Positions 10,773 to 17,627 of a stretch of 24,836 bases of DNA are shown piece after piece (within the stretch, counting starts at the first letter, position 1; every line of letters starts with the position of its first letter). The DNA lies in contig WHUX01000462.1 in NCBI GenBank assembly GCA_015179025.1, positions 1 to 24,836 of the forward strand, given 5' to 3'. The position numbers and the translations under genes are program-made. This stretch comes from Terfezia claveryi (taxonomy: Eukaryota > Ascomycota > Pezizomycetes > Pezizales > Pezizaceae). The notes beneath the pieces are model-generated. The model was not told where the DNA came from and made no database searches. It saw only the letters and a program-made list of their open reading frames with translations.

Positions 10773-11575
10773 TATCTTTTAGAATGTAATCTCTATTTAA
10801 TCAAAGCGGTCCCCTTCTAAAGCTGACCTGCTATCCCAGTCCTTGATTGAGTAGTCCTGGCTTGTTGTTTCATAGCTCTTTATTTCATCTAGTGCTTCAT
10901 TTCTGAACCCATGGAAAGGAGGGGAACTGAGGCTATCTACTGGCTCTTGGCAGTCCTGAAAGACTGTCTTTGTATCCATATTATCTTTAACTATCTCTTC
11001 TGGGCTCATCAGTTCGTCTTCGTCTCCTGCTGATAACTGCAAGTCTAGTATTTTGTTAAATTTAAGTCTGATTGCATCTTCTGCTGGTGTGGTAGGGGCT
11101 ATATACTAGGGGTGGCCCCGAAGGTGGACTGGGATTGCTATGTTGTCGGAGCCTATATCCAAATCTTTAGAGTCTGAGTCTGAGTTTGTTGAGCTCAGGA
11201 TAACTCGCTGTCTGAAGGAGAGGCCTAGGTGGGTTACGTACCGTAATTGATTCCTAGATTTGCTCCTCTACTGGGTCAAGAGCTAGAACTGCAGCATCTT
11301 GATTGAGGAAAGCCCCATAAATTTTATCTTCTGATCCTTCTCTGGCAAATTCCAGAAGATCATTTAGACTTGTCTTTAGGATTTAGTGGCCTCTGGCTAT
11401 TGCGCGGTCTAAGTGCTCTGGACTAATTGCTGCTGCTCCGAATGTGGTGTAACTGTTGAGGGTTCTGTATGCGGTGCCGTTGATTATGACAATGAGGCGT
11501 CCGCTGTCTTTCCAACTCCGGGTGACTGGGTAGAACATGCGCCTTGGGGCTATGTATGTTTATGCTATGATGTTG
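10773..11575 (-). pseudogene. Upstream coding segment, possibly the N-terminus of ORF1
   Basis: Reads RRMFYPVTRSWKDSGRLIVI... then TFGAAAISPEHLDRAIARG..., an Asp/Glu-rich stretch, SSTNSDSDSKDLDIGSDNI and a C-terminal part (LMSPEEIVKDNMDTKTVFQD) ending in TAA at 10797-10799. Several TAG/TAA stops and one frameshift near 11200 break it. The last stop is in the same frame as the ORF1 ATG at 10772, with a second TAA between them; if both were once CAA, this segment and ORF1 were one protein of more than 1200 residues. I do not recognise the family. Its right end abuts copia reverse transcriptase sequence near 11575, so its true start may be missing. Confidence 0.45.
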
Positions 11576-13620
11576 TCGCCTGCAAGTAGGTAGCTACTAT
11601 ATCCCATTGCCAAATTCTCTATTTTTTATATATAACTAATATAAGCAATATTTTCAATATTTTAGATCTCATCATAGATATATAGGTTTTATTGGAATCA
11701 TAGTTGATTCTATCTTCCTGAGTAAATCCTCTCCCTACTTTTCTGGCTTTGTATTTCTCAATACTTCTGTCCAATTTTTCCTTTATTATATAGACCCATT
11801 TGGTATCTACAATCTTGGTCCCTTCTGGAATATTTTCTTAGGTAATTTTTGTGAATATACTATATTTCTATAATTGCTCTCTATTTTTATTTTGTACTTT
11901 TACCTATTTATATACTTATGCAGAGGATCTAGTTTATATATCTGTTAGATAGTCAAAGCTGACTATTATAATTATAGCTCTTTTAGTAGCTTTTTATTGT
12001 CTTTTAGGTTTTTGTTCCCTAAGTTCTTCTATCCATTCTATAGCATATTTCCAATACCTCTTTTACTGTATGGTAGAGTCTTGAGTATTTTGTTAAGCTT
12101 TTGCAAGCTGGCCTTCTTAAACTTTTTCAAGCTCACTTTCTTGGCCTTTTTTGAGTTAACTACCTTTAGCTTTTCCAAGCTTGCTTTCTTGAGTTTTTTC
12201 GAGCTTACTTTCTTAAGCTTTTTTATGGTCACTTTCGTAAGCTTTTTTGACCTTGCTTTTTTGAGCTTTTTCAAGCTCGCTTTCTTAAGCTTTTGCAGGA
12301 TTTTTAGCTAAAGTGTATTTTTCTTTTTTATTAATCATTCTATATGTACTAAATATAATTGTGTATCCAATGCTTTAAGCAGTATATCCTTGAGGGGCTA
12401 GTTTATTTGAGCCTTTATTCTCATAGTTAAAGTAAATAACTTTTTGGCAGAATAGCATTAGATTTGTGTATTCTTACAAAGCATTTTTATTGAATAGTAC
12501 TTCAATAAGGATTTTTCCATTTAAGCCTTTATGGAGAACTCAGTTTTTTATGTATACTACCTAGTTGGCAGCTTTGTTCTTGAGGTTTTTTAGTATATTC
12601 ACTGCTAGTAAGGCTGTTCTGCTTATAATCATAATAGTCTTATTTATTCTTTCTACTATAGCATTAGTTTCACTATGTTTTAGTACAGTTTTTTTAAGAG
12701 TAATTCCCCTCTGCTAAAGTTCAATAACTAGTTTGAAAGTATGGAATTCATCTAGTCTGCTTGTATTTGGACTACTTTATATTAGTATCCAGTCTTATTT
12801 TCTTGTGTATTAATAATTCCAATAAGTACTCCTTCTATATTACTCTTATTTTTTAGAGATCTTGCTATTACATATCTGCTATAGTTATCAGTTACTAGTA
12901 GAAGATATTTATATTAGCTAGTAAAGGTTATTAAATCTATAGGCCTAACTAAGTCTGCATATAATCATTCTAATAGTTTAGATGTCCTTATCCTTTGTCT
13001 ACTTTTTGCTACTAGTTTTGTTGCTTTGCTGAACTGACATACCTCACAGATAATCATTAGTTGGATTATTTTGTCTAGTAACTAGTATGGATAGAGATTT
13101 TTTAAGGTACTAAGTGAGATATGCCTATATTATTTATGTATAATTTTTAGTTGTCGGATTACTAATTAGGTAGTTTCAGCCTTTGATAGTTGGATAGCTA
13201 ATTGCTATAATATGATTTGATTAGGTATTATCCAAAGAGTGCCTTTTATATCTCTTTTTATATTATATATAATATTTTTCCCCTTCTATAATCTAGTTGA
13301 TTTTTCCTGTACTTGGAGGGTATGTTTATCTGGTATTCTTTTACTACTAATAATATTACTATATATTGCATTATATAGATATTTTTTATAGTATATTGTC
13401 TTTCCATTATATTTGAGGATAAGGGTACCTATAGTAGTACAAATAGATTCAGCTTTATTATGTGCTTTTACTACCAGATTAAAGTTATACTAGATATTGA
13501 ATAGTATTTCCAATTTATTAGTTGTATGATAGGATATAGCAGTATTGTATTGATATGCTCTTATTAGTTCTTTGTCTACTTTTGCTATTGTTATCTATAC
13601 AATAATGGCTTCTTTATTCT
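11575..13620 (-). pseudogene. pol: copia pol: protease, integrase, partial reverse transcriptase
   Basis: Protease region YNTAISYHTTNKLE (about 13555) aligns with the D-T/S-G/A copia active site, with Asp apparently replaced by Asn. GAG-pre-integrase YRHISLSTLKNLYPY (about 13110) precedes the integrase zinc finger CEVCQFSKATK (about 13050), YADLVRPID (12950), YLLLVTDNYSRYVIARS (12900) and ETNAIVERINKTI (12660). After a lysine-rich repeat linker (12083-12298), RT begins: GTKIVDTKWVYIIKEKLDRS (11815), EKYKARKVGRGFTQEDRINY and RIWQWDIVATYLQA (11610), the canonical copia motif. Sequence similarity to RT stops there, before the YXDD box. About a dozen in-frame TAG/TAA codons. Confidence 0.85.
12083..12298 (-). 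repeat. 24-bp tandem repeat x9 encoding a lysine octapeptide array
   Basis: On the minus strand the unit encodes eight residues, consensus (S/L)KKLKK(A/V)S, nine times in a row (for example IKKLKKVS, SKKLKKAS, LKKFKKAS). The array contains no stop codon, although the sequence on either side is full of them. It lies between integrase and RT, where Ty1 carries its basic bipartite nuclear localisation signal. Confidence 0.85.
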
Positions 13621-14314
13621 TCATTTATTTCTAGTATTTAATAGCATTCCCTTATTCCCTTTTCTTAGAATAGCATTCATTTTTATTGTAATTGAGACCA
13701 TGCTATCCCTTACTTATACAATAGCTAAAACATTTATTATTTTAGGCTATTCTTTGAACCAGTAGATTGCTGTTGTTTTCTTTGTATTAGTTTTGGCCTT
13801 TTTGCCTAGCCGTAATATATTTATTTATTTTCCATACAGTATTATTATAGGTTTGTTCTTTTGACCTAACATTTTTAACAGTACTTATGAAGAATATACA
13901 TAGTGATATAAGTAGAAATTCAGTTTTAACCTACGCATATCTAGAGAAGTCTAGTAATCTTTTTCTAAATCTAGTATCTTTAGTGAGGTTTACTCAAGCA
14001 ATAATACCTAAGAATGTATTCTAGAGTTTTTTGTATACTATAATATACTCCAAGATTGAGTATTTTCTAATTTTATAGTGGGGATATACCAAACTTCTTA
14101 ATAAAAAATAGAATTCAGTTACTGTACTTTCTTTATAGGCTTATTTGAGGGTATTCTAGGCATCTTTGGCTTTTTCTACTGTCGCGATTCAACTACAAAC
14201 TTAAGGTTCACTATTTTTTAGAATGATAAGAAGAATATAGTAATTTCTATCTAGCCATTTTTGTGGCTTATCTAGAGGTTTTCAGTATATTTCTTCAATA
14301 ATATCCTATACTAA

Positions 14315-14319
14315 ATAGT
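14315..14319. repeat. Target-site duplication ATAGT (left, solo LTR)
   Basis: Matches 15430-15434 exactly; 5 bp is the usual length for LTR elements. Confidence 0.9.
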
Positions 14320-14362
14320 TGTTACGAACCCTCCCAAATCACGATCCTGACCCGGTATCACT

Positions 14363-14562
14363 GGCAACCCACGCACTTGCCAATACCGACCACATGAACA
14401 CCCAGACCTTGTACCACCGATACCATCCGTATCGTCGGTAACCAATATACTTACCGGATCCCCGTCACCTGGAAGCCTAGGCTTCGCCCTTGCCCTTGCA
14501 CCATGACCGGTAACCTAAGAATTATGACCTTGAGTGATATCGCCGGCAACCCACGCACTTGC
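14363..14562 (+). repeat. Direct repeat GGCAACCCACGCACTTGC, each in a hairpin
   Basis: Copies at 14363-14380 and 14545-14562. GGCAA/TTGCC and the flanking CGGTAT/ATACCG (14353-14358 and 14383-14388) form an extended stem in the first copy; the second has weaker flanking GATAT/ATATC. Confidence 0.7.
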
Positions 14563-14661
14563 TAAAAGAATATCACGTGACTATGTTCTCGACCCTGCCT
14601 CTCCTGGCTAGCCGACATCCGACCGCATCCCGGAAGTCCTAGTTACTCGCTTATGAGTTGA

Positions 14662-14782
14662 TATTTGAGAGTCGAACCAAAACTGGCACGACTCTCAAAC
14701 TAGTAACTACTCTGGAAAACCTCAAACCTTATTTTGACCCAAACCTTATTTGAGAGTCGAACCAAAACTGGCACGACTCTCA
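14662..14782 (+). repeat. 36-bp direct repeat that is itself a hairpin
   Basis: Exact copies at 14662-14697 and 14747-14782, starting TATTTGAGAGTCG and ending CGACTCTCA. GAGAGTCG/CGACTCTC form the stem. A similar GAGAGTC...GACTCTC stem opens the 563-bp gypsy LTRs (near 15933-15962 and 21562-21591). Confidence 0.85.
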
Positions 14783-15085
14783 GATTGGGAACCACCTCCT
14801 CTTGCTCAAAACTCTTTCCTTAGCTTATCAGAAATTTCACCTTTGCTTATGTACAATTCTTCAGGCCTTCTGTTCATACCAGCATTATCCGTTATTTGCC
14901 AGACGCCTCGTTCTCGACGATCTCACAGGATCCGTGTATCCATGAGCTGGCTTGCGCGTTCATCTTCTGTTAGTCGGTTTGCATGCTTGTGCTTGCGTGT
15001 CCTTCTTCCATTATGCTGATGATATAATTTGTTTAGACTGTTGTGTTAGCCAAAAGGGTGTTGTTCGAGATGGAGACAGGATCTC

Positions 15086-15092
15086 TATAAAA
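15086..15092 (+). promoter_or_regulatory. TATA box of the solo LTR
   Basis: TATAAAA, in the expected part of an LTR (U3/R border) for plus-strand transcription. Confidence 0.55.
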
Positions 15093-15290
15093 GAAGCCTA
15101 TTCTTGCTGCCTGTGTTCTGTTTCTTTCCTCTCCACACAACAACTTGTCTACCTTCATGTACCTAGTTGTTATACGAATATATCTGCACCACTGTTCTTG
15201 AGTGTGGCTCAGACTACCTCGCCTTCTCGACCTTGACCTCGATACCTCGCTCGACTTTGGTTTCGCCCGAAGTCCCTAGACACCTGATCA

Positions 15291-15400
15291 CACACGTAGA
15301 GCTCCCTACGTGTGCGATACCTCGACACTAGCGTCCATCACCTGCGATCGCAGGTGATACCCCGAACCAGAATAAGTCATTATTTACCGCGTCGACGCGG
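15291..15400. repeat. Cluster of perfect palindromes at the LTR 3' end
   Basis: Three in a row: CACACGTAG...CTACGTGTG (15291-15314), a perfect 22-bp palindrome centred on GCGATCGC (15337-15358), and CCGCGTCGACGCGG (15387-15400). The first two recur in the gypsy LTRs of this window. Confidence 0.85.
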
Positions 15401-15429
15401 GAATTACCTTCCAACCTCCGTCCATAACA

Positions 15430-15434
15430 ATAGT
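15430..15434. repeat. Target-site duplication ATAGT (right, solo LTR)
   Basis: Matches 14315-14319 exactly. Confidence 0.9.
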
Positions 15435-15652
15435 CTTCTAGTTGGATTATTTTGAAGGAAAGTTTCATAGTTGTAACCTATTCTGAGTAATTGTCTGATC
15501 TATTTACTTTAGTTATCAGTATTGTTATTTTTTGATTAGGTATTGTGTTCATATTTTTGGGGACTTTTGAAGGCTTTACTAAGTCATTGCATAACTCCGA
15601 AACTTCTATAGAGCTTGTTATTATATGTCATAATCATGTTCTTAATTGTTTT

Positions 15653-15902
15653 TGTTATCACCTGCGATTATAGGTGATAGGTTATTATTATTGTTTCCTT
15701 CTGTATTACCTATAATGCAGATGATAGGTTATTATTATCTTACTTGGCCTCCAAGATGGGGATTTTAGGAAGCTTATTCTGTTATTGGTCTTAGCTCCAT
15801 GGGCCACCATATTTATATATCTGCTTACTCTCTCACTTATGTTGGATCCCTATCTAATATCTTATATACCTAATACAGGACCTTGCTTCTTCTCATGCTT
15901 GT
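15653..15902 (+). mobile_element. 5' LTR of the old Ty3/gypsy copy, first part
   Basis: Diverged relative of the 563-bp LTR. Best matching part: GTTGGATCCCTATCTAATATC and AATACAGGACCTTGCTTC (15841-15890), aligning with 16089-16135. The proposed start (TGTTATCACC at 15653) is approximate and rests on position relative to the alignable part; the first 100 bases differ and hold the hairpin ATCACCTGCGATTATAGGTGAT (15657-15678). Interrupted at 15902 by the young element and resumed at 22100. Confidence 0.7.
15898..15902. repeat. Target-site duplication CTTGT (left, young gypsy)
   Basis: Identical to 22095-22099. Confidence 0.9.
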
Positions 15903-16465
15903 TGTCACAACCGTCCTTTCCTAGCCAGGTTTAAGAGTCAGACGGGATTCTGTCCGACTCTCGTTATTGTTGATTGATATCGTTGTTATCTCTGTTCCCG
16001 AGATAAGGGGTCTCGGGAACCTTATTCCTTCCGGTGGCCTTGGCCAGGAAGGAAGCCTGTATATATAGCTTGCTCTCTCCGCCCTCTCGTTGGATCCCCA
16101 TCCAATGTCTTGTATACCCAATACAGGACCTTGCTTCCCCCAGCGCTTGTGCACCTCCCTTGTGCACATCCTTGTCTCAAACAAACAACTCTGCAGTACA
16201 GCTGCCTCCCTTGACACACGCGGCAACTGCCTCCGCGTGTCTCTTGCCTCTTGCCTCTTGCCTCTTGCCTCTTGCCTCTTGCCTCTTGCCTCCTGCCCTT
16301 GCCCCCGTCTCATTCTTCCCCTGGTCACACACATAGCGTTCCTACGTGTGTCTTACCCTAGCCTTTCCCCCGATCACACACATAGCGCTCCTACGTGTGC
16401 GATTGCCCCTTGCCACTTCCCCGGCGTACCCCTTGGTCGCCTTGTCCCCCAGAGCCCTCGTTACA
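15903..16465 (+). repeat. 5' LTR (563 bp)
   Basis: TGTCACAACC...CGTTACA. Contains a TATA box (TATATATAG at 16060-16068), a hairpin TTGGATCCCCATCCAA (16090-16105), seven tandem TCTTGCC units (16231-16280 region), and two copies of the CACACATAG...CTACGTGTG hairpin (about 16325-16350 and 16375-16400). Open frames on both strands across it are low-complexity and repeat-derived. Confidence 0.95.
16060..16068 (+). promoter_or_regulatory. TATA box of the gypsy LTR
   Basis: TATATATAG, present in both LTRs (also near 21689). Transcription would start some tens of bases downstream; the exact start is not visible. Confidence 0.55.
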
Positions 16466-16496
16466 CTACGTTGGATCTTTCAGACCAACCGGTACG
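16466..16496 (+). promoter_or_regulatory. Short leader with candidate primer-binding site
   Basis: Only 31 bases separate the LTR from the gag ATG, so the primer site must lie here. ACGTTGGAT (16468-16476) is perfectly complementary to ATCCAACGT in the 3' LTR (21729-21737), and complementary with one G-U pair to ATCCAATGT in the 5' LTR (16100-16108). This could be self-priming as in Tf1; a tRNA primer (TGGATCTTTCAGACC read as PBS) is the alternative. Confidence 0.4.
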
Positions 16497-17627
16497 ATGT
16501 CCGCGAATATTCCACTACCCACCGATAGATTCGCAGCCTGGAGAGCGACTCCGATTCCATCAGACCCGACAGAACTATCAGCATACCGAAGAACTGTGAT
16601 CGAAATATTCACAGAGACTTATGCCATTGGCGAACAACAAGGAGCGGACCTTCAGAAAGCCGAAAAGCGAATCCGAGAAGCCGAAGACGAAATAACCCTC
16701 CTTCGAGAAGATGCAGCAGAGGACAGGATAACCATCCGGAGACTGACTCGTGCCTTGGACCTGGCCGACGGTCCAAAGAACCAGAAAACACAAGACCTAC
16801 CAACCCCGCCCAAGTTTAATGGGGACCGGGGCCGGTTACGAGCATGGAAGAACTCTGTACAAATAAAACTCTCTGGGGACTTGGCGAAGTTCCCCACTGT
16901 CCACCACCAGCTCTCATACGTCTATGGCCTCCTGGAGGGTAAGGCCATGGACCAGGTACAGCCCTTCGTCAAGGCAACGGGGATTGATCTGGTAGACATC
17001 CTGGCACTAATGGCAATCTTGGACCGACCCTTCGGGGACCCGGATCCTAAAGGAACCGCCAGCAGGGCCCTGCGAGACCTCAAGCAAAAACACAACGAAC
17101 TGTCAACCTATGTCGCTGAGTTCTCCAGGCTAGCAGCAGAGCTCAATTGGAATGACGAAGCCAAGCTTGACCAGTTCAAAGACGGGCTTACCTTTGAGCT
17201 GAAAAAGGCTCTGGTCTACTGCCCACCGACCAAGACCCTGGAGGAACTTATTGAGCAAGCTAGCTGGGTGGAACAGCAGACAGAGGCACTAAGAGCCCCC
17301 CAAAAGACACTCCCGACCTCGACTCCCCGTACCCCCTTCCCGATAGCACGCACCCAACAACAACCCACACCAGTCAACAAGCCTGCATACCCCTCCCTGG
17401 TAGCGGGTGGGGCTGTCCCCATGGACCTGTCAGCAGGTAGACCTCGTCTTACCCAGGAGGAAAGGGACCGTCGCCGCACTCAGGGTTTGTGCATTGCATG
17501 CGGAAAGGGGGACCATTTTATCGCGGCATGTCCCCTCCGCAAAAACCGATCGATGGCCGCCCACGCCATATCCGAATTAAGGATTGAAGAGGTTGAAGAA
17601 TCGGGAAAAGGGGAGTCCCTTGCCTAG
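16497..17627 (+). CDS. gag: Gag (capsid/nucleocapsid) of Ty3/gypsy element
   Basis: 376 residues, intact. The ATG at 16497 follows the LTR and leader directly; a longer frame from 16395 starts inside the LTR and is not used. The N-terminus (MSANIPLPTDRFAAWRATPI) is followed by a charged, probably coiled-coil region (residues about 40-90), the retrotransposon-gag fold (about 105-280, including WKNSVQIKL and ELSTYVAEFSRLAAELNW), a Pro/Thr-rich linker, and one zinc knuckle CIACGKGDHFIAAC (CX2CX4HX4C, about residues 332-345) that would bind genomic RNA. The homologous start codon and N-terminus in the old copy at 22373 support the start. Gag ends in TAG a few codons past a slippery site. Confidence 0.9.
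   Translation: MSANIPLPTDRFAAWRATPIPSDPTELSAYRRTVIEIFTETYAIGEQQGADLQKAEKRIREAEDEITLLREDAAEDRITIRRLTRALDLADGPKNQKTQDLPTPPKFNGDRGRLRAWKNSVQIKLSGDLAKFPTVHHQLSYVYGLLEGKAMDQVQPFVKATGIDLVDILALMAILDRPFGDPDPKGTASRALRDLKQKHNELSTYVAEFSRLAAELNWNDEAKLDQFKDGLTFELKKALVYCPPTKTLEELIEQASWVEQQTEALRAPQKTLPTSTPRTPFPIARTQQQPTPVNKPAYPSLVAGGAVPMDLSAGRPRLTQEERDRRRTQGLCIACGKGDHFIAACPLRKNRSMAAHAISELRIEEVEESGKGESLA
17603..17609 (+). promoter_or_regulatory. Candidate -1 frameshift site GGGAAAA
   Basis: In the gag frame it reads G GGA AAA, a canonical X XXY YYZ heptamer, six codons before the gag stop. Slipping back one base enters the pol frame, which is open from here to 19084. No ATG lies in pol before 17696, close to the protease. 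The old copy has lost the GGG (AAGAAAA near 23527). A downstream stimulatory structure was not checked. Confidence 0.65.

Larger units (their letters stand above)
14320..15429 (+). mobile_element. Solo LTR, 1110 bp, unrelated family
   Basis: Starts TGTTACGAACCC and ends CCATAACA, so termini are TG...CA with TGTTA/TAACA inverted ends. It is GC-richer than its surroundings and flanked by perfect 5-bp duplications ATAGT (14315-14319 and 15430-15434). It carries a TATAAAA box and many inverted repeats. No internal domain accompanies it, as expected after recombination between two LTRs. Which strand its parent element used is inferred from the TATA box. Confidence 0.9.
11575..15552 (-). mobile_element. 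Ty1/copia LTR retrotransposon, degenerate and truncated
   Basis: Order on the minus strand is gag, zinc knuckle, protease, GAG-pre-integrase, integrase, then the first part of RT, which is the Ty1/copia order. It is strikingly AT-rich, and conserved Gln and Trp codons are frequently TAG or TAA. The 3' side (rest of RT, RNase H, 3' LTR) is cut near 11575, where LINE-like sequence begins. A foreign solo LTR occupies 14320-15429. No copia LTR could be identified to the right of 15552. Confidence 0.85.
13620..15552 (-). pseudogene. gag: copia gag, interrupted by a solo LTR
   Basis: Putative ATG at 15552 (MNTIPNQKITILITKVNRSD). The frame enters YSE*VTTMKLSFKIIQLEDY at about 15480-15430, is interrupted by the 14320-15429 LTR, and resumes with LV*DIIEEIY and KWLDRNYYILLIILKN (about 14260). 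Then KESTVTEFYFLLRSLVYPHY (about 14120) fits the UBN2/gag region of copia elements. A knuckle-like CFSYCISKG*HGLNYNKNEC lies at 13673-13731; its spacing departs from CX2CX4HX4C. Removing the LTR and one ATAGT copy gives an uninterrupted frame across the junction. Many in-frame stops; not functional. Confidence 0.75.

Noticed and set aside
11607..11607. ATG (MGYSSYLLAGDN) as the start of the LINE upstream ORF
   Set aside because: The same bases encode the copia motif QWDIVATYLQA in another frame, so this start is inside copia sequence.
11997..12311. Plus-strand 104-codon ORF resembling a hydrophobic membrane protein
   Set aside because: Antisense of the lysine octapeptide array; AAA/AAG codons read as Phe/Leu on the other strand.
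14320..15429. Host protein-coding gene in this GC-richer island
   Set aside because: TG...CA ends, exact 5-bp duplications and a restored gag frame after excision identify it as an LTR; its ORFs (14750-15236) are short and without motifs.
15921..16334. 137-codon minus-strand ORF rich in EARGKRQ repeats, with a twin at 21550-21963
   Set aside because: Antisense reading of the same TCTTGCC array in both LTRs; conservation is explained by LTR duplication.
16090..16599. 169-codon plus-strand ORF, with a twin at 21719-22135
   Set aside because: Lies in LTR sequence, is built from the TCTTGCC repeats, overlaps gag in another frame in the first copy, and has no recognisable domain.
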